Assembly (NCBI GenBank): GCA_012103035.1
Contig: JAAVLL010000001.1
Span: 2,206,501 to 2,270,500 of the forward strand
DNA: 64,000 bases
Source of the DNA: Brucella oryzae
Lineage (GTDB): Bacteria > Pseudomonadota > Alphaproteobacteria > Rhizobiales > Rhizobiaceae
Direction of reading: 5' to 3'
Positions 40,229-49,155 of the stretch are shown piece by piece; within the stretch, counting starts at the first letter, position 1, and each line of letters starts with the position of its first letter. The notes beneath the pieces were generated by a model, which saw nothing but the letters and a program-made list of their open reading frames with translations, did not search any database and was not told where the DNA came from. The translations under genes were made by a program, and so were the position numbers.

Positions 40229-40764
40229 GAAACTCTCCTGTGCACCGCACTGATATATCTCAGGATGACCCTTCACCCATGAGCGACGGAATTGCAAGGC
40301 CGGAGCCGCCTTATAACGAAAAAGTGAAATACGCGCCAGACACAGGTCTGAAAGCTATATCGACGCGCTTTAAAGCAAGGCTTGCAAATTTGTCACAGTC
40401 AAATGATTGGATAGAAAATTCGTCATTTTGCGCCTTGGCAAAACTTTCTGCTCATTTATTGTGCACGCATCTGCAACACTGGCAAGAGGTATGAGATGCG
40501 TGTCTATGACCCATTCCCGATGGTGCCCAGTGTTAACGCGGGCGCTTCCAAGCTTTAAGTCTTCGGCCCGCATTGCAGGCTGAGGCCTGAACGCCCTCCC
40601 TAAAAGGGCAGATTCCAACATTTCCAAATTTGCCGCAGCCCTCACCGGCTGCTTGTTTCGTCTTTGTTTTCACGCATTGTCCGACGCCAAACCGCTTCGC
40701 ACTTTTGCTGAAAATGCTTTTAAAGGAACCAGAATCCGCCCAAACGCGGCCTGGTATTGTAGAT
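40229..40764. other. 536-bp intergenic region with a repeat and a CU-rich-loop hairpin
   Basis: No ORF here looks coding. It should hold the divergent promoters of the aldehyde dehydrogenase and the ABC exporter. It contains dispersed element copy D (40674-40717). It also has a hairpin GCCCT-CCCTAAA-AGGGC (40593-40609) with a pyrimidine-rich loop, which could belong to an unannotated small RNA. Confidence 0.4.
40674..40717. repeat. Dispersed 44-bp palindromic element, copy D
   Basis: It runs GCATTGTCC...CCAAACCGCTTCGCACTTTTGCTGAAAATGC. The core is nearly identical to copy B at 36144-36187. It lies just upstream of the ABC exporter gene. Confidence 0.65.
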
Positions 40765-42570
40765 ATGACTCGGTTTCGCATAGATTTCCGGGGACCTGCC
40801 TTCCGCAATGTCCTCGGCTACACATTCGGCCACTGGCGAAGTCAGCCCTTGCGGCTGACGCTGATGATAATCGGCATGCTGCTCGCAACAGCCGCAGATG
40901 TTCTGACACCGCTCTATTCCGGTCGATTGGTCGACGCGCTTTCATTAGGTAACGAAGGTGCGTGGGATGCTGCCATTCACGCTTTGATCATCCTGCTTGC
41001 GCTTGGTGCGCTCGCCTTGGTTACGCGCCAGCTGACCTTCTATGTCATCACGGACTTCACCTTGAAGATCATGAGCGACATGGCAGCAAGTTCGTTCCGC
41101 AAGCTGCAGCGCTTTTCGACCGACTGGCACGCCAATGCCTTTGCCGGATCGACGGTCCGCAAGGTCTCGCGTGCCATGTGGGCGCTCGACCTGCTTAACG
41201 ATACGCTGATCGTGGCACTGTTACCATCGATCCTGATGCTGGTTGGTTCGGTGGTACTTCTATCGTGGTATTGGCCACTGATGGGACTGCTGGTCGCAAT
41301 CGGTTCGGTGCTTTTCATCGTCTGCACGATTGTGATTTCGCTTGGCTTTGTCGCGCCAGCGGCAACGCTTGCCAATAGCTGGGACACACGTATGGGCGGC
41401 GCTCTGGCCGATGCCATTTCGTGCAATGCCGTTGTCAAGGCATTCGGTGCGGAAAGCCGCGAAGATGTGCGTCTGGCAAAGGTCGTTACCAAGTGGCGCG
41501 GCCGTACTCGTCGCACATGGCTGATCGGTACGCTGAACGGTTTCATTCAAGGCGCCAACCTGCTGGTAATGCGCGGTGTGGTCATTGCCTTTGCGCTCTA
41601 TCTGTGGAGCCAGGGCAAGGCAACGGCGGGCGATATCACCTTCGTCCTGACAGCCTTCTTCATGCTGCAAGGCTATCTGCGCGACGTCGGCATGCACATC
41701 CGCAACCTGCAGCGTTCGGTCAACGACATGGAGGAACTGGTCGACATTGAGGCGCAGCCTTACGGCATTGCCGACAAGCCAGGTGCACCGGCGATCAAGA
41801 TCGGAAACGGCGAGATCACTTTCGATCACGTCACTTTCCACTATGGCAACCACGAAGCCGCTCTCTATCGCGACTTTTCGGTCAAGATCGAAGCTGGCGA
41901 ACGGGTTGGTCTGGTCGGTCATTCGGGTTCGGGCAAGACGACATTCGTCAAGCTCATCCAACGTCTCTACGATGTCAGTGGCGGTGCCATCCTGATCGAC
42001 GGGCAGAACATTGCCGATGTTACGCAGGCATCGCTCAGATCGCAGATCGCTATCGTGCAGCAGGAGCCGATCCTGTTTCACCGGACGCTGGCCGAGAACA
42101 TCGCCTATGCACGCCCCGGCGCGACACAGGCGGAGATCGAAGAAGCTGCGAAGCTTGCAAGCGCGCACGACTTCATCAGCCGCCTGCCAAAGGGCTATGC
42201 AACGCTTGTCGGTGAACGCGGCGTGAAGCTTTCGGGCGGCGAGCGTCAGCGTGTCGCGATTGCCCGTGCATTTCTGGCAGATGCACCAATCCTTATTCTG
42301 GATGAGGCCACATCGAGCCTCGATTCAGAATCGGAAGTGCTGATCCAGCAGGCAATGGAACGGCTGATGGTGGGTCGTACAACGCTTGTCATTGCGCACC
42401 GGCTTTCGACGGTTCGTGCACTTGACCGGCTGCTGGTCTTCGACAAGGGCAAGATCCTTGAAGAAGGCGATCACGACGCGCTTATCCGCAAGCCGGGCGG
42501 CATCTATCGCCGCCTGTTCGAGCGGCAGGCGCTGGAACTGACCAAGGGACTGGAAGACGTCTTTTCGTAA
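40765..42570 (+). CDS. ABC transporter, fused permease-ATPase (MsbA/exporter type)
   Basis: This intact 601-residue half-transporter exporter has six N-terminal membrane helices (about residues 20-300) followed by a nucleotide-binding domain. The latter has Walker A VGHSGSGKTTFVKL, signature KLSGGERQRVAIARAFL and Walker B ILILDEATSSLDSESE. It would work as a homodimer moving a lipid, peptide or drug outward. I chose ATG 40765 (MTRFRIDFRGP). The frame is open further upstream, including an ATG at 40714, but there is no good ribosome site. A 10-bp stem terminator follows. Substrate unknown; no partner gene nearby. Confidence 0.85.
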   Translation: MTRFRIDFRGPAFRNVLGYTFGHWRSQPLRLTLMIIGMLLATAADVLTPLYSGRLVDALSLGNEGAWDAAIHALIILLALGALALVTRQLTFYVITDFTLKIMSDMAASSFRKLQRFSTDWHANAFAGSTVRKVSRAMWALDLLNDTLIVALLPSILMLVGSVVLLSWYWPLMGLLVAIGSVLFIVCTIVISLGFVAPAATLANSWDTRMGGALADAISCNAVVKAFGAESREDVRLAKVVTKWRGRTRRTWLIGTLNGFIQGANLLVMRGVVIAFALYLWSQGKATAGDITFVLTAFFMLQGYLRDVGMHIRNLQRSVNDMEELVDIEAQPYGIADKPGAPAIKIGNGEITFDHVTFHYGNHEAALYRDFSVKIEAGERVGLVGHSGSGKTTFVKLIQRLYDVSGGAILIDGQNIADVTQASLRSQIAIVQQEPILFHRTLAENIAYARPGATQAEIEEAAKLASAHDFISRLPKGYATLVGERGVKLSGGERQRVAIARAFLADAPILILDEATSSLDSESEVLIQQAMERLMVGRTTLVIAHRLSTVRALDRLLVFDKGKILEEGDHDALIRKPGGIYRRLFERQALELTKGLEDVFS

Positions 42571-42594
42571 TCCAATCCGCTATATAGCCATGGA

Positions 42595-42619
42595 CAGGGC
42601 CGGATCAATTCCGGCCCTG
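42595..42619 (+). terminator. Terminator after the ABC exporter
   Basis: CAGGGCCGGA (42595-42604), TCAAT, TCCGGCCCTG (42610-42619) is a perfect 10-bp stem followed by TTCTCATTTT. Confidence 0.8.
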
Positions 42620-42766
42620 TTCTCATTTTAAATGCTCCATTCATCATCCATTCAGATCACGGTGCGTATCACTCGCCGCCCAAGCGTGCTTCAAACGTGA
42701 GTTGACATTTCCATGACAGAAATGTGACAGGATTTTTGTAAAAGTTTGGGAGTTGATGAGTAAAAC

Positions 42767-44673
42767 ATGCCGGGTGTGATGGAAAATACCGCAGCGCGTC
42801 GCTGGAGCGATGCCGCGATTTTCGGGCCTGCCCGTATTGCCTGGCCGCTGCGCCTCGCAGTGATTGCGCTTGCTTCCATCGTGCTGTCCACCCTTCTGGT
42901 TTTCGCCATCGAATGGATCGTACGCGGTTCGTTCACCGATACGATGCAGTTCTTCCGCACGCCGCATAAGCCTGCATGGACGACGGTTGCGCTCTTCGTC
43001 GTCGTACTAACGGCAAGCGACGCTATTTTCGGACGGATTCACTATGGCTTCTTTGTTGTCGGCCCGCTGGCGCTGATTGCGGCAACGACCGCGCGCGAAA
43101 AGAGCCTTTATCTCGGCGACCCGCTTTATCCGAGCGATTTTCTACGCCCGTCAGATCGTCGATCTTTTGCCGCTCTTGGTGCGTGACCGTCCGTGGAGTG
43201 CTGTCGGCATAGCCTTGCTTCTCATTGCTTCCGCAGCATTGATGATTACCGTGACACTGTTCTGGTGGAGGCGCTTCGATCCAATTCCGTGGAAGGGGCG
43301 AATGCTGCGTCTCGCCTTCGCGCTGCCGCTGCTCGCCTGGTTCGCAGTCATTTCCGACTATGCCAGCTTTTCGCTGGCACGTGACCGTCTGCGTATTCTG
43401 CCGATCATGTGGGACCAGAAGGAAAACTACGCCCATAACGGCTTTACCATGGCCTTCATCCTGAATGTGCCGATGGCGACCGTCTTCGCGCCGGAAGGCT
43501 ATTCTCCAGAAGCAATTGCCGCTATCGAACCGCCTGCGCAGCTGATCCCTGCCGCGTTCGATGCCAGAAAACCCGACGTCATCATGGTGATGAGCGAATC
43601 CTTCTGGGACCCGACGCGCCTTCCGGGTGTGGCTTTCAGTGCGGACCCCATTCCGACGGTGCGCGCGGAACAATCCGGCCATGTCTTCTCGCCGGAATTT
43701 GGCGGCATGACCGCCAATGTCGAGTTCGAGGCTCTGACCGGATTTTCCAAGGCCTTCCTGCCGTCCGGCAGTATCCCGTATCAACAATATATCCGCCGTC
43801 CTCTTCCCTCGCTTGCAAGCTTTTCAAGGAACAGGGTTACGCGACGCGCGCCATTCATCCCTACCGTCAATGGTTCTGGAACCGTGGTCCCGTCTATGAA
43901 AACATGGGCTTCGACAAGTTCATGTCGGAAGAAAACATGCCGCCGCTGGAAAAGCGCGGCTCATTGGCCTCCGACGCGGCCCTGACCGATGAAATCATCC
44001 GCGAAGCAGATTCCATGGATGCACCCTTCTTCTTCTTCGCGGTTTCCCTTCAGGGACATGGCCCTTACCAAGCCAATCGCTACCCGGATTCCAAGCTTGA
44101 GGTGCAGACCGACGCCAGCGAACACACACGCCAGTCGGTCCGTTCCTATTCGCAAGGTGCCATGGATGCCGATGCAAGCCTTGAGCGATTGATGAAATGG
44201 GCGTCCAGGCGCGACCGCGAAACCATTCTCGTCTTCTTCGGCGACCATCTGCCGCCGCTCGGCCCGCCTATGTCGAGACCGGATTTATGACAAGTCGGGT
44301 CGCAAGCCGTACGGCGCCTGCTGCCGATATGATGCTGCAGCACGAAACGCCTCTGGTGCTCTGGTCGAACAAGCGGGGCGCCGAGCGGGGAACAGGCACG
44401 ATCAGCCCCGCCTTCCTGCCGCTGCACATTCTGGATATGGCAGGGATGCAGCATCCCTATTACACAGGCTTCCTGCGTCAGTTGCACGAGCAATACCGCG
44501 TCGTCGATAATCATGCGATTTTCGACCGGTCGGAAAATGCCGAGGAAGGCTGGCAACAGAGGCCGCCATTCCCGCCGCTCCTGCGTGACTATCAGATGCT
44601 GCAATATGACATGATCTTCGGCAGCAATTTCGCCCGCGAGCGTTTCTTCCCCGGCCCGCAATCGCAAAGCTGA
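42767..44673 (+). CDS. LTA synthase-like sulfatase-fold phosphoglycerol transferase, three frameshifts
   Basis: This is a membrane-anchored alkaline-phosphatase-superfamily enzyme. Four to five N-terminal helices precede an extracytoplasmic domain with PDVIMVMSESFWDPTRLP (metal-site region), GGMTANVEFEALTGFSKAFLPSGSIPYQQY, VSLQGHGPY and LVFFGDHLPPLG. Such proteins transfer phosphoglycerol from phosphatidylglycerol, in Gram-negatives often to periplasmic or cyclic glucans (OpgB/CgmB-like roles). Lesions lie near 43141 (net +1 shift), 43828 (one T lost, ASFFKEQGYATRAIHPY restored) and 44262 (one G lost). Restored length is about 635 residues. The glucan acceptor is inference only. Confidence 0.78.
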
Positions 44674-44682
44674 CCTGTCGCA

Positions 44683-45705
44683 TCAGGCGGGAACCTTGCC
44701 TGATGACTGGCGGACGATGAGTTTATACTCAATCCGCCGGGAAGCCGATAAATGGCCCGTGTCAATCTGGTTCAGAAGCATATCAGCGGCATCGCGGGCC
44801 ATCTCGAAAATCGGCTGGCGGACGGTGGTGATCTGCGGCGAAACCATGCTGGCGATCGCACTGTCATCGAAGCCGACCACTGTCAGCTGATCCGGTATCG
44901 CGATGTTACGGTCATAGGCAATCTGCATGACGGCAGCGGCCATATCGTCATTGGACGCAAACACGGCTGTCGGTGGTTCCTCAAGCGAGAGCAGCTTCTT
45001 TCCGGCAGCGAGGCCACTCGCAAAACTGAATCCGCCCTGCACCTCATAATCCGGATTGCGCTCGATCCTCGCCTCTTCCAGCGCGCGCCGATAGCCTGCA
45101 AGACGCAGCTCTGCCGAACGGTGCGTCGGATCACCGATCACGATAGCAATCCGACGATGCCCGAGCTGGAGGAGATAGTTCATCAGATCGACAGCCGCCG
45201 TTTCATCATCGATGGTAACGCTGTCGGTCGGGTGTACGTTCACATCGCCGGCGACACGGGCAAAGGGCATGGCAGACGCGATCAATTCGGCCAGAATTTC
45301 AGGATCGTCCGACATGGGCGGCGTCACGATGATGCCATCAAGGCCGGAAGCATGCGCCGTTTCGATCAGCGCCCCGCGGATATCGTCGCGATTTTCGACA
45401 GGGAAGATCAGCAGCCGGTATCGCGTGTCACGCAATCGTTCCAGCGCACCCATCTGCAGTTCGGTGACATAGCTGGCGCTCGGATTCTCGAAAAACAGCC
45501 CGATCAGATGAGAACGCCGCTCAACGAGATTGCGGGCGGCGGCATTGGGACGATAACGCAGCTCACTCCCCGCCTGCCTGACCTTTTCGCGAATGGCGTC
45601 GCGAACATTCGGTTCGTCATTATAAACGCGTGAAACTGTCTTGATCGACACCCCGGCAAGGCGTGCCACATCATGAATGGTTGCTCGTTTTCCAGCTGCG
45701 GTCAT
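44683..45705 (-). CDS. LacI-family transcriptional regulator
   Basis: This intact 340-residue repressor has the LacI helix-turn-helix and hinge (ATIHDVARLAGVSIKTVSRVYNDEPNVR...YRPNAAARNL) and a ligand domain with FASNDDMAAAVMQIA and VVGFDDSAIASMVSPQITTVRQP. It is convergent with the phosphoglycerol transferase (9-bp gap) and lies 62 bp downstream of the DUF779 gene on the same strand. It might be co-transcribed with the alcohol oxidation genes, though a separate sugar regulon elsewhere is equally possible. It shares no special similarity with the other LacI protein at 22785-23815 beyond the family. Confidence 0.88.
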   Translation of the reverse strand: MTAAGKRATIHDVARLAGVSIKTVSRVYNDEPNVRDAIREKVRQAGSELRYRPNAAARNLVERRSHLIGLFFENPSASYVTELQMGALERLRDTRYRLLIFPVENRDDIRGALIETAHASGLDGIIVTPPMSDDPEILAELIASAMPFARVAGDVNVHPTDSVTIDDETAAVDLMNYLLQLGHRRIAIVIGDPTHRSAELRLAGYRRALEEARIERNPDYEVQGGFSFASGLAAGKKLLSLEEPPTAVFASNDDMAAAVMQIAYDRNIAIPDQLTVVGFDDSAIASMVSPQITTVRQPIFEMARDAADMLLNQIDTGHLSASRRIEYKLIVRQSSGKVPA

Positions 45706-45767
45706 ATCGGATCGTCTCCTCCCTCTCCGCCCTAACTAACCGCTTTGCCGGGAAACGAAAAGGAAAA

Positions 45768-46124
45768 TCAGGGAACCGAACAGACACGCGAGCGCGTCAG
45801 AAACCGAACCTCGCGCCCATTGTCGAGCGAGAACATGCCGCCGCGCCCCGGCACGACATCGATGATGAGTTCGGTATGTTTCCATGCCTCATATTGCGGG
45901 CCGCTGATATAGACCGGCGCGCCGCCGATCTCACCGAGCTTCACGTCCGTATCGCCGACGATGAATTCGCCCTGCGGATAGCACATGGGCGATGAACCGT
46001 CGCAGCAACCGCCGGACTGATGGAACATGATCGGCCCATATTCGGCCTGCAGTTCGCGGATGAGATCGAGCGCAGCCGAGGTAGCGCTCACCTGCCCCTT
46101 GCCGCCGGAAGCTTGCTCAACCAT
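45768..46124 (-). CDS. DUF779 domain protein associated with aldehyde dehydrogenase
   Basis: This intact small protein of about 118 residues carries the DUF779 pattern FHQSGGCCDGSSPMCYPQGEF, with three conserved cysteines that could bind metal or react with aldehyde. The family is regularly found beside acetaldehyde dehydrogenases, as here, but its function is not established to my knowledge. I chose ATG 46124 because GGAGGAGG lies 5-12 bp upstream. Upstream in-frame ATGs exist at 46136 and 46172. It follows adhP in the likely order acoR, aldehyde dehydrogenase, adhP, DUF779. Confidence 0.8.
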   Translation of the reverse strand: MVEQASGGKGQVSATSAALDLIRELQAEYGPIMFHQSGGCCDGSSPMCYPQGEFIVGDTDVKLGEIGGAPVYISGPQYEAWKHTELIIDVVPGRGGMFSLDNGREVRFLTRSRVCSVP

Positions 46125-46187
46125 ATCCTCCTCCATGATACGAAAGGGCGGAATTCCACCGCCCATTCGCATATTAACTCAAGCCGC

Positions 46188-47219
46188 CTATTGAGTCAGG
46201 TCCATCACGATGCGGCCTTCAATATTGCCTTGGCGCATATCGTCGAAGATGGCGTTGATGTCTTCCAGCTTGCTGGTATGGATGGTGGCCTTGACCTTGC
46301 CGTCGGCTGCAAAATCCAGCGACTCCTGCAAATCGAGCCGCGTACCGACGATTGAGCCGCGCACGGTTACGCCGTTCAGCACCATGTTGAAGATAGAGAG
46401 CGGGAAATCGCCAGGTGGCAGACCGTTCAGCGATACAGTCCCACCCCGCGATACCATACCCAGGGCCTGTTCGAATGCAATCGGCGAAACAGCCGTAACC
46501 AGCACGCCTTGTGCGCCGCCATCGGTTTCTTTTTGATATAGGCCGCCGGATCGTTATGCGTCTTGGCGTTGACGGTTACCGTCGCACCAAGTTTCCGCGC
46601 GAGATCGAGCTTGCGGTCATCGATATCGACGGCGGCAACATTCAGTCCCATGGCCCTGGCATATTGCACGGCCATATGGCCAAGCCCGCCGACACCTGAA
46701 ATCACCACCCAGTCGCCCGGTTTGGTGTCGGTTACCTTAAGGCCCTTATAGACCGTCACGCCAGCACAGAGAACCGGCGCGATTTCGTTAAAATCGATAT
46801 TCTTCGGCAGATGTCCGACAAAGTTCGGGTCGGCCACGACATATTCGGCAAAGCCGCCATTGACCGAATAGCCTGTATTAAGCTGTTCTTCGCAGAGCGT
46901 TTCCCATCCGCCCAGACAATGACGACAGTGTCCGCACGCAGTGTAAAGCCATGGAACGCCGACGCGATCCCCTCTTTACGTGTTTGACACCACGCCCCAC
47001 AGCCGACACATAACCGACGCCTTCATGCCCCGGAATGAATGGCGGATTGGGCTTCACGGGCCAGTCGCCTTCGGCTGCATGCAGATCGGTATGGCAAACG
47101 CCGGACGCATGGATGGCAACCTGTATCTGCCCCGGACCGGGCTCAGGTACTGGCACTTCATCGATCGTCAGCGGCTTTCCGAATGCCCGCACCACGGCGG
47201 CTTTCATTGTCTTTGCCAT
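46188..47219 (-). CDS. adhP: Zinc-dependent alcohol dehydrogenase (AdhP type), two frameshift sites
   Basis: This enzyme oxidises ethanol or other primary alcohols with NAD. The catalytic-zinc region [15 protein letters not shown], the GHEGVGYV segment, a four-cysteine structural zinc loop ([15 protein letters not shown]) and a Rossmann motif [15 protein letters not shown] are visible. A net two-base loss near 46975 and one missing A near 46533 interrupt it. Restored, it has about 344 residues. ATG 47219 follows GAAGGAG. With the acetaldehyde dehydrogenase upstream it completes alcohol to acetate conversion. Confidence 0.87.
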
Positions 47220-47296
47220 GAAGTTTCTCCTTCGTTGTCGAACTGCGCTGGCTTCCTGGAAGACGGAAGAAATGAATGCTTTACGGAGACATTAGA

Positions 47297-47339
47297 GCGC
47301 ATCTCGTCCGAAATCCGTTTCACACTTTTCGGGATGTGC
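47297..47339. repeat. Dispersed palindromic element, copy E
   Basis: It runs GCGCATCTCGTCCGAAATCC...TTTCACACTTTTCGGGATGTGC. Arms are GCGCATC/GATGTGC and CCGAAA/TTTTCGG. It sits in the 278-bp gap between the aldehyde and alcohol dehydrogenase genes. Confidence 0.6.
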
Positions 47340-47449
47340 TCCAGAAAAGGTCACCCGGGCGTTTCCGCCCAGGCCCCTTGGGAGGGTATTGGAAGCCGTT
47401 ATGCTCGATGCAATACTGGCATGAAGAACGGCTCTGCCCTTGATTGAGC

Positions 47450-47477
47450 GCAATACGAAGATTTTTCTCCGTATTGC
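47450..47477 (-). terminator. Hairpin after the acetaldehyde dehydrogenase gene
   Basis: GCAATACG (47450-47457) and CGTATTGC (47470-47477) form an 8-bp stem 20 bp beyond the stop codon. No T tract follows on the minus strand, so partial read-through into adhP is likely. Confidence 0.45.
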
Positions 47478-47497
47478 GGTTGCGGGTTCAACTTTGG

Positions 47498-49013
47498 TTA
47501 GAAGAAACCCAGTTTCTTCGGGCTGTAGCTCACCAGCATATTCTTGGTGTTCTGATAATGGTCCAGCATTTTCAGATGGTTTTCGCGACCGATACCCGAC
47601 TGCTTATAACCGCCGAATGCCGCATGGGCCGGATAGGCATGGTAGCAATTGGTCCAGACACGACCGGCCTGAATGGCACGCCCGAAGCGATAGGCACGTG
47701 TCCCGTCACGGGTCCATATACCGGCACCCAGACCGTAAAGCGTATCGTTGGCAATCGATAGCGCCTCCGCATCGTCCTTGAAGGTAGCAACAGACACGAC
47801 CGGTCCGAAGATTTCCTCCTGGAAAATACGCATCTTGTTGGTGCCCTTGAATACGGTCGGCTTGACATAGTAGCCGCCAGCCAGATCGCCCGGCAGGATA
47901 TTGCGCTCGCCACCTGCCAGCACTTCAGCACCTTCCTGACGGCCGATGTCGAGATAGCTCAGGATTTTTCAAGCTGTTCGCTGGAGGCCTGCGCGCCGAT
48001 CATCGTGGCAGGATCAAGCGGATCGCCCTGCACGATCGCATCCACACGCTTCAGCGCCTTTTCCATGAACTTGTCATAGATCGATTCATGAATGAGAGCG
48101 CGGCTCGGACAGGTGCACACCTCGCCCTGATTGAGCGCAAACATCACAAAGCCTTCGATGGCCTTGTCGAGGAAGTCGTCGTCTTCCGCAGCAACATCCT
48201 TGAAGAAGATGTTCGGCGATTTGCCGCCAAGTTCGAGCGTAACCGGGATGAGGTTCTGGCTGGCATATTGCATGATCAGTCGACCGGTCGTCGTTTCGCC
48301 GGTAAAGGCGATCTTGGCGATGCGCGGGCTCGATGCCAACGGTTTTCCGGCCTCAAGGCCAAACCCGTTGACGACATTGATTACACCGGGCGGCAGAAGG
48401 TCGCCGATCAGATCCATAAGCACGAGGATCGACGCCGGGGTCTGTTCAGCCGGTTTCAGGACGACGCAATTGCCTGCCGCAAGGGCCGGAGCGAGCTTCC
48501 ACGTTGCCATGAGCAGTGGAAAGTTCCACGGAATGATCTGGCCGACAACGCCGAGCGGTTCATGGAAATGATAGGCGACCGTGTCGTGGTCGATTTCGGA
48601 AATGCCGCCTTCCTGCGCACGGATGACACCTGCGAAATAGCGGAAATGGTCAATGGCCAGAGGCAGATCGGCAGCGGTGGTTTCGCGGATTGGCTTGCCG
48701 TTGTCCCAAGTTTCTGCAGCAGCGAGCGCAGGCAGATTTTCCTCAATCCGGTCAGCAATGCGATTGAGGATGAGCGCGCGTTCAGCCGCGCTCGTCTTGC
48801 CCCAGGCATCCTTGGCGGCATGCGCTGCATCGAGAGCCGCTTCAACATCGGCGGCATCCGAACGGGCTACTTCGCAAAGCACCTGACCGTTGACTGGCGA
48901 AGTGTTTTCGAAATAGCGGCCCGACTTAGGCTCGACCCATTTGCCCCGATGAAATTTCCGTAGCGTTTTGCGAAAGCCGGCTTCACGGTCCGGCTGAATT
49001 CAACCTTGTTCAT
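47498..49013 (-). CDS. Acetaldehyde dehydrogenase (ExaC/AcoD type), two frameshifts
   Basis: This is an NAD-dependent aldehyde dehydrogenase of the AcoD/ExaC group, oxidising acetaldehyde from ethanol or acetoin. The restored N-terminus is [21 protein letters not shown] and the C-terminus ends [10 protein letters not shown], which is characteristic of the group. The catalytic residues lie in [12 protein letters not shown] and [17 protein letters not shown]. One G is missing near 48950 and one A near 47967 ([15 protein letters not shown] restored). About 506 residues are restored. ATG 49013 follows GGGAGGAA. It is the first gene downstream of the AcoR-like regulator, separated by 142 bp with a palindrome. 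Confidence 0.88.
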
Positions 49014-49116
49014 GACATTCCTCCCAACACCACGCTGCTCCTACAGCGTTTCATGCGTGAGGATCGCGCGACCGTGGGAAAGAGTCATCCCGCACATTCA
49101 AGCTTGCAAGGTTATG

Positions 49117-49134
49117 TGTCGCAATATTGAGACA
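49117..49134 (-). promoter_or_regulatory. Near-perfect 18-bp palindrome, candidate AcoR-like binding site
   Basis: TGTCGCAATATTGAGACA reads the same on both strands except for one mismatched pair. It lies 104 bp upstream of the aldehyde dehydrogenase start and downstream of the regulator gene. TGTC(N)CA...TG(N)GACA dyads are what Fis-type helix-turn-helix activators of this family would be expected to bind. Assignment is inferred. Confidence 0.5.
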
Positions 49135-49155
49135 GTTGTGTCCGCTTATTTCTGA

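Noticed and set aside
41260..42168. 302-codon minus-strand open frame inside the ABC exporter gene
   Set aside because: It is antisense to a complete exporter with Walker A, signature and Walker B motifs, and shows no recognisable domain of its own.
49014..49155. Sigma-54 (-24/-12) promoter expected from the AcoR resemblance
   Set aside because: I found no TGGCAC-N5-TTGC match on the minus strand between the regulator and the aldehyde dehydrogenase gene, and the regulator has no AAA+ domain.
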